64,000 bases of DNA from Lachnospiraceae bacterium. GTDB taxonomy: Bacteria; Bacillota; Clostridia; Lachnospirales; Lachnospiraceae. This document shows positions 44,093-52,718 of this stretch, one piece after another. A model generated the notes under the pieces. It saw only the letters and a program-made list of their open reading frames with translations. It was not told where the DNA came from and made no database searches. Made by a program: the position numbers and the translations under genes. The stretch's first letter is position 1. Every line of letters begins with the position of its first letter. The stretch lies in NCBI GenBank assembly GCA_021203205.1, contig JAJQBQ010000047.1, positions 1-64,000 of the forward strand. Direction: 5' to 3'.

Positions 44093-45808
44093 ATGAAATT
44101 TTTACACATCGGCGATCTGCATCTCGGCAGGTCCATCGGGGAGTTTGATCTGATTGAAGACCAGAAATACATTCTGGATCAGATTCTGGACATTGCAAGG
44201 CAGCGCGCAGTGGACGCGGTGCTCATCGCGGGGGATGTTTACGACAAATCGATTCCCAGCGAGGCGGCTGTGCGGCTGCTGGATTATTTTATCCGCAGGC
44301 TTGTGGGGGAGCGGCTGCCCGCATTTCTTATTTCGGGAAACCATGACTCGGACGAGCGCATGAACTTCGGAAGCAGCCTGTTTCGCGCGAATGGAATCTA
44401 TATCGCGGCGAAGTATGAGGGAGAATTGCTGCACCTGCGGGCGAAAAAAGGAGAGACGGGGTTGGAGGTGAGCTGTGTGGAGGACGACAGTCCTGAGATG
44501 TCTGGATCGGAGAAAATCGAAGGCGAAGTGGAGAAAAACCGGGACGCCGAACATGAAACCGCAGAAAACGAAATGGATGAAAACCGGGCAGCCGAAAGTG
44601 AAACTACAGAAAATGAAATGGATGAGAACAGGGTAGCTGAAAGTAAAACTGCCGAAAATGAAGGGATTGAAACTGACACATTCGAGACAAAAAACGAAGA
44701 AAAAGGAACGTCTGGAAATAGGGCGAACCGGGCGACGGCGGACGCAGATGAGGACGGAGAGGAAGTAAATATTTATCTCATGCCGTTTATCAAGGCCTCG
44801 CAGGTCCGCCACTTCCTCCCGGAGGAAGGAATCGAAAACTATGAGGATGCCGTGCGCGCGGTGCTGAAACATGCGGGCGTGGATCCGGCCCGGAAAAATG
44901 TGCTGGTGGCGCATCAGTTTGTGGCGGGAAGCGCGTGCGCTCAGAAGGACGATGGAGATCGTATCAGAGAAATAAGTGTTGACGGGGAGCAGATCATCCT
45001 TAAGGAAAAGGGTGCCGGATCAGACAATTCGAAAAAAGCAGAACGTGAAAAGAAAGGGGAGAAAAGTTACACGGATCCCATTTTAAGCGGCTCCGAGGGA
45101 ATCGCCACCCAGAACGTGGGGCTGGTCGAAAAGATCGGCGCGGACTGCTTTGACGCGTTCGACTATGTGGCGTTAGGGCACATACACTCCCCTCAGGCCG
45201 TCGGCCGCGAGGAGGTGCGTTACTCCGGCTCGCCTCTCAAATATTCCTTAAGCGAGGCGAACCATGTAAAGTCGGTGCCGATCGTGACACTTGGGAAAAA
45301 AGGCGAGGTGCAGGTGGAGCTCGTGCCGTTACGGCCCCTGCGCGACCTGCGGCACATCCGCGGGCGCATGGAGCAGTTGCTGGCGAAGGAAAATATCACC
45401 GCGCCGGACGACTTCATGTACGTCACACTGACCGATGAGGATGTGATCGACGAGGCGATGGGCATTTTTCAACAGTATTACCCGAACACAATTCGAATTG
45501 AATACGATAACTCCCACACGAAGGAACTGCAGGAGACGGAAGCCGCGTACGTAACCCCGGATGTGTCCTTTGACGACCTGATCGCCGGATTTTACCGGCA
45601 GATATACGGCTGCGACATCAGTGCGGAGGAGAGAAAACTCATGCGCGAGACGGCCAGAGAGGCCGGGCTTGAGATCGGGGAGGACGAGATTCTGCCGACG
45701 GACAACGAAATCCGGATGGAGAACGAAGAGAAAGGGATTCCGATAAAGAACGAAACGGACGAAGCTTCAACAGGGAAAGAAACGGGAGACGGAGGTGACG
45801 CAAAATGA
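44093..45808 (+). CDS. sbcD: exonuclease SbcCD, nuclease subunit with repeat insert
   Basis: A 571-residue Mre11-type nuclease subunit, about 150 longer than usual. AAAGGAG precedes the ATG. Metal ligands are in GDLHLG (7-12), GDVYDK (47-52), GNHD (82-85) and LGHIHS (near 361). Between the metallophosphatase strands, about residues 130-225 form a highly acidic insert with 45-bp (15-residue) tandem repeats: units start at 44546, 44591 and 44636 (AE.ETAENEMDENR pattern). A second shorter insert near 300-330 follows. It overlaps sbcC by ATGA. SbcCD processes DNA ends and hairpins, which is notable in a region so rich in palindromes. Confidence 0.93.
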   Translation: MKFLHIGDLHLGRSIGEFDLIEDQKYILDQILDIARQRAVDAVLIAGDVYDKSIPSEAAVRLLDYFIRRLVGERLPAFLISGNHDSDERMNFGSSLFRANGIYIAAKYEGELLHLRAKKGETGLEVSCVEDDSPEMSGSEKIEGEVEKNRDAEHETAENEMDENRAAESETTENEMDENRVAESKTAENEGIETDTFETKNEEKGTSGNRANRATADADEDGEEVNIYLMPFIKASQVRHFLPEEGIENYEDAVRAVLKHAGVDPARKNVLVAHQFVAGSACAQKDDGDRIREISVDGEQIILKEKGAGSDNSKKAEREKKGEKSYTDPILSGSEGIATQNVGLVEKIGADCFDAFDYVALGHIHSPQAVGREEVRYSGSPLKYSLSEANHVKSVPIVTLGKKGEVQVELVPLRPLRDLRHIRGRMEQLLAKENITAPDDFMYVTLTDEDVIDEAMGIFQQYYPNTIRIEYDNSHTKELQETEAAYVTPDVSFDDLIAGFYRQIYGCDISAEERKLMRETAREAGLEIGEDEILPTDNEIRMENEEKGIPIKNETDEASTGKETGDGGDAK

Positions 45809-48800
45809 AACCGATCAAACTTATCATCAGCGCGTTCGGCCCCTACGCGGATACGATGCCGGAAATAGATTTTGAACAGTTTGAGGAGAAAGGCCTCTTC
45901 CTGATCGCCGGGGATACCGGCGCGGGCAAGACCACACTCTTTGACGCCATCTGCTTTGCGCTGTACGGCGCCACGAGCGGCAGCTACCGCGACACGAAAA
46001 ACCTGCGGAGCGAGTACGCGAAGGACGGCACGGAGAGCTTTGTGGACTTTTATTTCTCCCATCAGGGCAGGAATTACCATATTTATCGCCAGCCGGAGTA
46101 CGAGCGGGCGGCAAAGCGGAAGCGCAATGGGCAAATTAACAGGATCACAGAGCCGGAAAAGGCAATTCTGTACCGCGAAGCGGACGCGCCTGTTGAGGGT
46201 GTGAAACAGGTAAACCTGGCGGTGAAGGATCTGCTGCACATAGATGAGAAACAGTTTAAGCAGATTGTGATGATCGCCCAGGGCGAGTTCTGGGATCTGC
46301 TGAACGCGAAAACCGAACGCCGGACGGAGATCCTGCGCACCATTTTCATGACGGACGGCTATAAGCAGATGGAATTTAAACTTAAAGACCGCAGGGACGC
46401 AGGCTACCGCGGCCGGAAGGAGGCGGAAAACAGCATCATCCAGTATCTGTGTGATGCGGAGGCCGACGAGGGAGAGCCGTCGGCGGAGGAGCTTGCGGCG
46501 TTAAAAGCGCGCGTCACCCGCAGCGGAAGCGCATGGAATACGGTTGAAATTCTTACATTGCTCGGACAGCTTCTGGAAGAAGACGCGGCGAAGCAGCAGG
46601 CAAACAGCGCGCAGCTTGAAGCCGGGGAGGGAGCGCTGGACGAACTGAACCGAAACATCGCCACGGCAGAGACAAACAACCGTTTTCTCGCCCGCCTGAA
46701 AGAGCTGACCGGGCGGGAAGAGGCGCTGCATGCCCGGAAGGAAGAGATGGACACCCGCAGGGAAAGGCTTGACAGACAGCGGGAAGCAACCCACGAGGCA
46801 GCCCCCGCGTACCGTGCATGGACGGGGAAGAAACAGCAGGCGGCGGACAGGGAGAAGGAGATCGCAAAAACGGAGCGGGAAAAGGCAGCTGCGGAGGCTG
46901 AGGAGGCAAGGGCAAAAGAAGTATTTTCGGAGGCCCTGAAAAAACAGCCGGAAGCCGATGCGAAAAAGCAGCTGGCCGCGAAGATCGGCGATGATCTGCC
47001 AGGATACATGAGACGGGATAAGCTTAAGAAACAGCTTGCAATATTGAGAAAAGAGGAGGACGGTTTCGCGGAGCGGGAGGCTTCGCTTACCCGGAGCGAG
47101 AAAGATCTGAAGGAAAAGATTGCGGCGCTCACCGCAAAAAGGCAGGAGCTCGCCGAAAGCCCCGCCGCTCTGGAGCGCGAAAAAGCGGTCGGGAGACAGG
47201 CGACGGACCTCCGAAACGAAATACGCGATATTCTGAATTCGGATATCCCGGGTTATAAAAACATGCGGGAAGAACTGACCCGGAAGCAGGCAGACTTTGA
47301 ACGGGAAAGAGATTTCTTTGAACAGGCGAGAGAGGCGAAACAGCATGCGGAAAAGCTGCTGGAGAACAACCGCGCCGGGATCCTCGCGCAGACATTAAAA
47401 GAAAACGAGCCTTGTCCGGTCTGTGGGGCTGTTCATCATCCGAACCCGGCCGTGCTGCCGCCGGAGTCCGTCACGGAGGAGCAGCTGGAAAAATATAAGG
47501 AGGCGGAGGAACAGTGCCGCCGGAAAAAAGAAGAGGCTTACCATGAGGTCGTGAAGCTGAATTCATCCGCCGAGGCGGAGCGCACGCAGATCGCGGAAAA
47601 GATGGTGCACTGTCTGGAAAATGAACTGTATGAAGGTGTATGTTCCGCAGCTTTGAGAGAAAAAGAAGTCCATTTGGCCGCAGTGGAGGATTTTAATTAT
47701 AAACAATCAGCTCGCGAAGAGGACGATGGCAGGAAACAATCCGGAATTGAGGGAATCCGTGGAGTGCAGGAAACGGTTGGTAAGATGGACGGAGAAACAG
47801 CGGGAGAAGGAAGCCCCGAACAGGAAAAATCTCCGGACGAACTTACGAAACTCCTCACAGAAGAATACCGGTGGGTGGACGCGCTGATCCGCGAAAAGAG
47901 CGTTCTTGTAAAGAAGCTGAAAGCGGAAAAAATAGAGCTTGAGAAAGTGCAGGATCAGCTTGAGTGCGCAAACGGCCGGGAAAAGGAAGCGCTTGAGAAG
48001 GAAAAAACCGGATTTGAGGAGGAAAAACATAAGGTACAGACCGATATCGCAGCCGCCCAGGCGGAGCTCGCTCCGCTGGAAGCGTTGCCTTATGAGAACT
48101 TAAGAAGTGCGGAGAGAGCACAGAAAGAGGCGGCCGCTGAAGCGGCAGCCATTGAGCGGAACATCGAGAATGCGCGCAAAGCCGAAACGGAAGCGGTGAA
48201 CGCTGTAAAGCAGCTGCAGGGTTCCCTCGCCGCTTTACAGGAGGCGCTTAGAAAAGACGCGGCGGAAGAAAAGAAGCTGTGCGAAGATTTCCGGGCCATT
48301 CTCACAGAGAAAAAATTTGCCTCCGAGGAGGAATTCCTGAGCTTTGTGACCACGGAAAAAGCGCTTCAGGAGGAAGACAGAGCCATTGCCGATTACCGAA
48401 GCGAGGTGCAGACCGTGGAGGCGCAGAAAAAGCAGGCCGAGCAGGACGCGGCGGGCCGGGAGTTCATTGATTTGGACGAGATGCAGCGCCGCCAGGCAGA
48501 GAAGGCCGCGGAGGTGAAAAACCTGCGCGACCGTGGCAGCGCCATCGCCGCACGCCTGAAAGAAAATGAAACCAGGCGGCGGGCCATTGCCGACCGGCAG
48601 AAGGATTACGAGCGCTGCGCGACAGAGTACAACACCGCGAATCGCCTGTACGAGCTGGTGCGAGGCACCACCGGCCACGGGAAAATTACGCTGGAGCAGT
48701 ACGTGCAGGCGGCGGGATTTGACGGCATCATCCGTGCCGCGAACCGCAGGCTCCTTCCTATGAGCGACGGCCAGTATGAGCTCTACCGCCAGGAAGGAGC

Positions 48801-49176
48801 ACTGGGAAAACAGAGCAGCAACTTCCTGGATCTGGAGGTGCTCGACAACTTCACCGGCCACCGGCGCCCGGTGGGAAACCTTTCGGGCGGCGAAAGCTTC
48901 AAGGCCTCTTTAAGTCTGGCTCTGGGGCTGTCGGATACGGTGTCCTCCCGCCGGGGCGGCATTCAGATGGAGGCGCTTTTTGTGGACGAAGGATTCGGTA
49001 CCCTCGATAAGAAATCCATCGAGAGCGCGCTGGAGATCCTCTTAAACCTCACCGGCGCCGGCAAGCTGGTGGGCATCATCAGCCACCGGGAGGAGCTGAA
49101 GGAAGCTATCCCCCAGCAGATCCGGGTGAAGAAGACGAAAGACGGAAGCCGGGTGACGGTAGATCTGGGGGAGTAG
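45805..49176 (+). CDS. sbcC: exonuclease SbcCD, ATPase subunit
   Basis: A 1123-residue Rad50-type ATPase. Walker A GDTGAGKTTLFDA is at 36-48. Long coiled coils (Glu/Lys/Ala-rich) surround the zinc hook CPVCGAVHHP near residue 537. The signature NLSGGESFKASL is near 1026, and Walker B/D-loop LFVDEGFGTLD near 1053. It opens the DNA-end complex with SbcD, whose gene overlaps upstream by 4 bp. Part of the second coiled coil (about 635-680) is poorly conserved-looking and Gly/Glu-rich. The pair should act on double-strand ends, covalent adducts and palindromic hairpins. Confidence 0.95.
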   Translation: MKPIKLIISAFGPYADTMPEIDFEQFEEKGLFLIAGDTGAGKTTLFDAICFALYGATSGSYRDTKNLRSEYAKDGTESFVDFYFSHQGRNYHIYRQPEYERAAKRKRNGQINRITEPEKAILYREADAPVEGVKQVNLAVKDLLHIDEKQFKQIVMIAQGEFWDLLNAKTERRTEILRTIFMTDGYKQMEFKLKDRRDAGYRGRKEAENSIIQYLCDAEADEGEPSAEELAALKARVTRSGSAWNTVEILTLLGQLLEEDAAKQQANSAQLEAGEGALDELNRNIATAETNNRFLARLKELTGREEALHARKEEMDTRRERLDRQREATHEAAPAYRAWTGKKQQAADREKEIAKTEREKAAAEAEEARAKEVFSEALKKQPEADAKKQLAAKIGDDLPGYMRRDKLKKQLAILRKEEDGFAEREASLTRSEKDLKEKIAALTAKRQELAESPAALEREKAVGRQATDLRNEIRDILNSDIPGYKNMREELTRKQADFERERDFFEQAREAKQHAEKLLENNRAGILAQTLKENEPCPVCGAVHHPNPAVLPPESVTEEQLEKYKEAEEQCRRKKEEAYHEVVKLNSSAEAERTQIAEKMVHCLENELYEGVCSAALREKEVHLAAVEDFNYKQSAREEDDGRKQSGIEGIRGVQETVGKMDGETAGEGSPEQEKSPDELTKLLTEEYRWVDALIREKSVLVKKLKAEKIELEKVQDQLECANGREKEALEKEKTGFEEEKHKVQTDIAAAQAELAPLEALPYENLRSAERAQKEAAAEAAAIERNIENARKAETEAVNAVKQLQGSLAALQEALRKDAAEEKKLCEDFRAILTEKKFASEEEFLSFVTTEKALQEEDRAIADYRSEVQTVEAQKKQAEQDAAGREFIDLDEMQRRQAEKAAEVKNLRDRGSAIAARLKENETRRRAIADRQKDYERCATEYNTANRLYELVRGTTGHGKITLEQYVQAAGFDGIIRAANRRLLPMSDGQYELYRQEGALGKQSSNFLDLEVLDNFTGHRRPVGNLSGGESFKASLSLALGLSDTVSSRRGGIQMEALFVDEGFGTLDKKSIESALEILLNLTGAGKLVGIISHREELKEAIPQQIRVKKTKDGSRVTVDLGE

Positions 49177-49187
49177 ACGGGAAACGA

Positions 49188-49240
49188 TGATACCGGATTG
49201 AGATTGTTAATAAAAGTATGAGCCTGGTACCCTGGTATCA
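49188..49240. repeat. dispersed palindromic element, short copy after sbcC
   Basis: TGATACCGGATTGAGATT at 49188 and the inverse of TGATACCAGGGTACCAGGCT ending near 49240 give a 53-bp copy of the family found at 14375, 20374, 31283 and 52494. It separates sbcC from thiE. Confidence 0.5.
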
Positions 49241-49267
49241 AGATGAATGTTTTTGGGAAATAGAAAA

Positions 49268-50128
49268 ATGAAGTGTAAGAAAGAATGGATGCGCCTCTAC
49301 GCGGTGACAGACCGCGCATGGGCGGTACGACAAGAATCAGAAGAGACTGATGACGAGATTTTCGGACAGAAAATGTCGGGAGAAGAGACCGATGACAGGA
49401 GTTCCGTGCAGCGGATGTCGGGTAAAGTGGTTGGTGATAAGAGCACGGAGCAGAAGATATCGGAAGAAGAGGACAATGACAGGAGTTCTGAGCAGCGGAT
49501 ATCGGAAAAACAGGTTGACGACCTGATTCCTGGCGAGAAAACTCTGAAGAAGCAGGTCGAGGCAGCGATCCGCGGCGGAGTGACCTGCGTGCAGCTGCGC
49601 GAAAAGAACCTCCCGCGGGAGAAATTTCTGGCAGAAGCCATACGCATGGCGAAGCTTTGCCGCAGCCATCAGGTGCCGTTTGTTGTCAACGATGACCCGG
49701 AAATCGCCCTGCTAAGCGGTGCGGACGGCGTGCATATCGGTCAGGATGATATGAAGATTGCCGATGTCAGAAGACTGCTGGGCGCTGATAAGCTGATCGG
49801 TGTGTCCGCGCACACCGTAGAGGAGGCCGTGGCGGCCGAAAAAAGCGGCGCGGACTATCTGGGCGTGGGAGCAGTGTTTACGACTTCCACCAAGTCAAAC
49901 GTACGCGCACTTTCCATGGAGACGCTGCGGGACATCTGCAGGGCAGTCGCCATTCCGGTGGTCGCGATCGGCGGCATCACGAAGGACAACGCGATGCAGC
50001 TTGCGGGAAGCGGTGTGGACGGCATCGCCGTGGTGTCGGCGATCTTTGCGGAAAAAGACTGCAGGAAGGCCGCGGCAGACCTGAGGGGGATGGTTGACAG
50101 TATGATCGACCTGGTTCCTGACTTCTGA
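49268..50128 (+). CDS. thiE: thiamine phosphate synthase with 14-residue repeat insert
   Basis: A protein of about 286 residues, some 70 longer than usual, that joins HMP-PP and HET-P to form thiamine phosphate. The start is uncertain (49247, 49268 or 49289). The first strand RLYAVTDRAW is followed by an insert (about 24-93) of five imperfect 14-residue units such as GEETDDRSSVQRMS, GKVVGDKSTEQKIS and EEEDNDRSSEQRIS. The barrel then resumes at AAIRGGVTCVQLREK, and VVNDDPEIALLSGADGVHIGQ, GVSAHTVEEA, DYLGVGAVFTTSTK and VAIGGI..DN all fit ThiE. The insert falls after the first strand on a surface loop, so activity is probably retained. thiD follows. Confidence 0.93.
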   Translation: MKCKKEWMRLYAVTDRAWAVRQESEETDDEIFGQKMSGEETDDRSSVQRMSGKVVGDKSTEQKISEEEDNDRSSEQRISEKQVDDLIPGEKTLKKQVEAAIRGGVTCVQLREKNLPREKFLAEAIRMAKLCRSHQVPFVVNDDPEIALLSGADGVHIGQDDMKIADVRRLLGADKLIGVSAHTVEEAVAAEKSGADYLGVGAVFTTSTKSNVRALSMETLRDICRAVAIPVVAIGGITKDNAMQLAGSGVDGIAVVSAIFAEKDCRKAAADLRGMVDSMIDLVPDF

Positions 50129-50191
50129 CACGTGAACCAAAATCGTGAAACGGGGCAGAAGCGGAATATAAGGTATATAAAGGAGGACTGT

Positions 50192-50251
50192 ATGAAAAAT
50201 CGCTCTGATGAGCCGATTTTTCATACGGCAGCTTGTGCCGGAGCGTCATAA
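50192..50251 (+). other. hairpin repeat carrying a 19-codon frame
   Basis: ATGAAAAATCG (50192-50202) pairs perfectly with CGATTTTTCAT (50214-50224). An ideal GGAGG lies seven bases before the ATG, which opens a 19-codon frame (MKNRSDEPIFHTAACAGAS) ending at 50251. A similar hairpin, encoding MKNHSDELIFRKA on the minus strand, lies at about 26311-26352. It sits between thiE and thiD. A leader peptide or a mobile hairpin are both possible. Confidence 0.4.
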
Positions 50252-50348
50252 GCTGCTTTGATGGCAGACAGGAGAATCACTGAAGAAACAAGTTTCTTCG
50301 TGATTTCCCGTCGCCGCGTCGCTACGCTCCGGAAAGAGGAAACTGAAA

Positions 50349-51182
50349 ATGAAAACAGCACTTTCCATCGCCGGCAGCGATTCCAGTGGCGGCGCCGGAA
50401 TCCAGGCGGATATCAAGACAATGACGGTAAACGGCGTCTATGCCATGACGGCTGTCACGGCACTGACCGCGCAGAACACGATGGGAGTGAGCGCCGTGCT
50501 TACAGTGTCGCCCGAATTCCTCGCGCAGCAGATGGATGCGGTTTTCACCGACATCCGCCCGGACGCGGTGAAAATCGGCATGGTTTCCGCACCGGAACTC
50601 GTGGCGGTGATTGCGGAAAAACTGGTGGAATACCGTGCGGAGAATGTGGTCGTGGATCCGGTGCTCGGCGCGACCAGCGGCGCGAGCCTCGCGCAGGGCG
50701 GTACGGCGGCGGCCCTCTGCGAAAAATTATTCCCGCTGGCCACAGTCATCACCCCGAACATACCGGAGGCGGAAGTTCTCTCGGGGCTATCCATTAGTTC
50801 GCCGGAGGATATGGAGCGCGCTGCAAGGCAGCTCGGCGATCAGTACGGCTGCGCAGTGCTGCTAAAAGGCGGGCACAGTATAAATGATGCGGATGATTTT
50901 CTGTATATTCCGCAGTCGTCGGAAGAAAGCGGGAACAGGGAAATATTTCATCAATCGTCAAATTTTACCGGGAAAGGAATATGGTTTCACGGCAGGCGCA
51001 TCGACAACCCGAACACCCACGGTACCGGCTGCACCCTCTCCAGCGCCATTGCGGCAAATCTTGCAAAGGGAATGGAATTGTCCCAGGCAGTTGCGGGGGC
51101 GAAAGAGTATATTTCCGCCGCCCTCGCTGCGGGACTGAATCTGGGACACGGCAGCGGACCGCTGAATCATATGGTGATATAG
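50349..51182 (+). CDS. thiD: hydroxymethylpyrimidine (phosphate) kinase
   Basis: A 277-residue ribokinase-fold kinase that phosphorylates HMP and HMP-P for thiamine synthesis. The ATG at 50349 follows AGAGGAAAC. Hallmarks are ALSIAGSDSSGGAGIQADIK at the N-terminus, TALTAQNTMGV, VVVDPVLGATSG, TPNIPEAEVL, LLKGGHS and the C-terminal HGTGCTLSSAIAANLAKG containing the anion hole and catalytic Asp equivalent region. Between LLKGGHS and RIDNPNTHGTG there is an extra loop of about 20 residues (SSEESGNREIFHQSSNFTG). It follows thiE on the same strand; I saw no TPP riboswitch in front of either. Confidence 0.94.
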   Translation: MKTALSIAGSDSSGGAGIQADIKTMTVNGVYAMTAVTALTAQNTMGVSAVLTVSPEFLAQQMDAVFTDIRPDAVKIGMVSAPELVAVIAEKLVEYRAENVVVDPVLGATSGASLAQGGTAAALCEKLFPLATVITPNIPEAEVLSGLSISSPEDMERAARQLGDQYGCAVLLKGGHSINDADDFLYIPQSSEESGNREIFHQSSNFTGKGIWFHGRRIDNPNTHGTGCTLSSAIAANLAKGMELSQAVAGAKEYISAALAAGLNLGHGSGPLNHMVI

Positions 51183-51185
51183 TGT

Positions 51186-51261
51186 CTGTTCACGGTCGCT
51201 TCCTGAAGTTTCGCGAAGCGACACTTCAGTATTCGCAAAAACTTCGACCAAAATTTCGGAA
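51186..51261. repeat. fragment of the MITE-like family, after thiD
   Basis: TTCACGGTCGCTT, then a hairpin CTGAAGT/ACTTCAG (51203-51229), then ATTCGCAAAAACTTCGACC. The last piece is the inverse of a stretch at 14946-14964 inside the element at 14803, so this is a rearranged or truncated relative. Confidence 0.5.
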
Positions 51262-51417
51262 AACCGCTGGATTTTCCTGAAAATGGTGTTATAATAGCGC
51301 CCGTTGCACGAAAACATCGGCTGTAAGTCTGCAGAATTTTACATGGGTGTATCAGTACACGGATCAGGCGCAGACTACGCCGACAGCAGTATTCAGTTCT
51401 ATGGAGGAAAAGATAAA

Positions 51418-52053
51418 ATGGATACTTTAAAGGCTGAAAAAAGAGACCTTGCCGTAAAGGCGAAAAAACTCAGAAGAGAAGGCTATGTGACCGGTAACGT
51501 ATTCGGACGCGAGATCGAGCGCTCCATCCCGGTTCAGATGAAGAAGCTTGAGCTTGAGGCATTCATGAAGGGCCACAACAAGGGCAGCCAGATTCTTCTG
51601 GATGTGGAAGGACAGGTTTATGATGTCCTGATCAAGGAAGTAGACTACAACGCCATGCAGCATCGTTTTGATGAGATCGATTTCCAGGCGCTGGTTATGA
51701 CCGAGAAGGTGCGTTCCGTTGCGGAAGTAGTTCTGGTAAATCATGATAAGATCGCGGAAGGCGTGCTCGAGCAGCTCGTGGAAGAGATCACCTACAAGGC
51801 ACTTCCGTCCGCTCTGGTAGATAAGGTATCGATCGATGTCGGCGACATGAAGATCGGCGACAAGATCCATGTGGGCGACCTGGCGATTGCATCGAACCCG
51901 GATATCCAGCTCGTCACCGAGGCGGATACCGAGGTGGTGCGTCTCATCGCCGTGAAGACAAAGGAAGAGAAGAAGGAAGCGACCGAGGAGACCGAGGAAG
52001 CAGCCGACAAGAAGGACGAGAAGAAAGAAACTAAGAAGGACGAGAAAAAGTAA
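51418..52053 (+). CDS. rplY: 50S ribosomal protein bL25, long (Ctc) form
   Basis: A 211-residue bL25/Ctc protein that binds 5S rRNA; the long form is stress-induced in Bacillus. The start at 51418 is set by GGAGG at 51403-51407. The N-terminal L25 domain is RDLAVKAKKLRREGYVTGNV..., the middle HRFDEIDFQALV, and the C-terminal beta-domain VSIDVGDMKIGDKIHVGDL. A Lys/Glu-rich tail of about 35 residues (EEKKEATEETEEAADKKDEK) closes it. TATAAT near 51290 is a likely 10 element of its promoter, though I find no good 35 element. Confidence 0.94.
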   Translation: MDTLKAEKRDLAVKAKKLRREGYVTGNVFGREIERSIPVQMKKLELEAFMKGHNKGSQILLDVEGQVYDVLIKEVDYNAMQHRFDEIDFQALVMTEKVRSVAEVVLVNHDKIAEGVLEQLVEEITYKALPSALVDKVSIDVGDMKIGDKIHVGDLAIASNPDIQLVTEADTEVVRLIAVKTKEEKKEATEETEEAADKKDEKKETKKDEKK

Positions 52054-52136
52054 GCTTTCAGGCACATCAGATGTGTTTTGCTCATCTTTTACAGCAGATT
52101 CTTATGCCCGACTCGCGGGCACCGCAAAGGTATGCG

Positions 52137-52183
52137 ATCCCCCGACAGCACAGGAAAGATACGTGTGTTGCCGGGGGATTTTT
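52137..52183 (+). terminator. terminator after rplY
   Basis: ATCCCCCGACAGCACA (52137-52152) pairs with TGTGTTGCCGGGGGAT (52164-52179) with two mismatches, followed by TTTTT. This is a strong intrinsic terminator about 85 bp after the rplY stop. Confidence 0.8.
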
Positions 52184-52207
52184 CAAATTTGAACAGGTAC
52201 GGGCAAA

Positions 52208-52340
52208 GGCCGGCCGTTACACAGTCATCCTTAAGGAAATCGAAAATTTTCCTTACTGAGCATTGAAGAGAAGTCGCTTCGCGATTTCTCTTCCGACGCG
52301 GACTTTTCGATTCCCTTAAGACCGGCCATGAACAGTAACG
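52208..52340. repeat. large inverted repeat after the rplY terminator
   Basis: CCTTAAGGAAATCGAAAA (52229-52246) is inverted as TTTTCGATTCCCTTAAG (52304-52320). Outer GGCCGGCCGTTAC and CCGGCC.TGAACAGTAACG extend the symmetry, and an inner GAGAAGTCGCTTCGCGATTTC hairpin forms the tip. The whole resembles the stem of the element at 14803 in layout but not in stem sequence. Confidence 0.6.
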
Positions 52341-52493
52341 CCGTTATCAAAAATTTACTTTTCAGAATGCACCTGATGTGGTATGATACGGGAAATTGCT
52401 GCTAAATATGTGACGTGAACGAATCAGGCGGCAACAACAGACCGGAGGGAACAAGGCATGCGGCTTCCGAATATTTATGATGTTGGTATCATA

Positions 52494-52687
52494 TGATACC
52501 GGAGCCAAAAGCCATGACACCACGGATTGCTCCGTGCTTCGCACTCTCGCAATCCTAAAACATTCGGATTCCGCTCATTTTTGACCCAAAATGGGTCAAA
52601 AATGGCTACATCCTCATGTTTTGCGGGTTCCAAATCCATGAATTCGGGAGCGAGCTCCCGATTCATGGACTTTTGACCCTGGTGTCA
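52494..52687. repeat. dispersed palindromic element, largest copy
   Basis: TGATACCGGAGCCAAAAG (52494-52511) and the inverse of TGACACCAGGGTCAAAAG (52670-52687) match at 14 of 18 positions. Inside are a perfect palindrome ATTTTTGACCC...GGGTCAAAAAT (52577-52603) and a near-perfect one, CCATGAATTCGGGAGC...GATTCATGG (52636-52668). The 194-bp copy has no coding capacity and lies just before the glycine-rich protein gene. Confidence 0.7.
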
Positions 52688-52718
52688 TCATATCATGGAA
52701 GTCAGAAAGGAGGCAACT

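Noticed and set aside
49241..50348. TPP riboswitch sought before thiE and thiD
   Set aside because: The conserved CUGAGA and GCGUAGGGA-type segments are not found in either leader.
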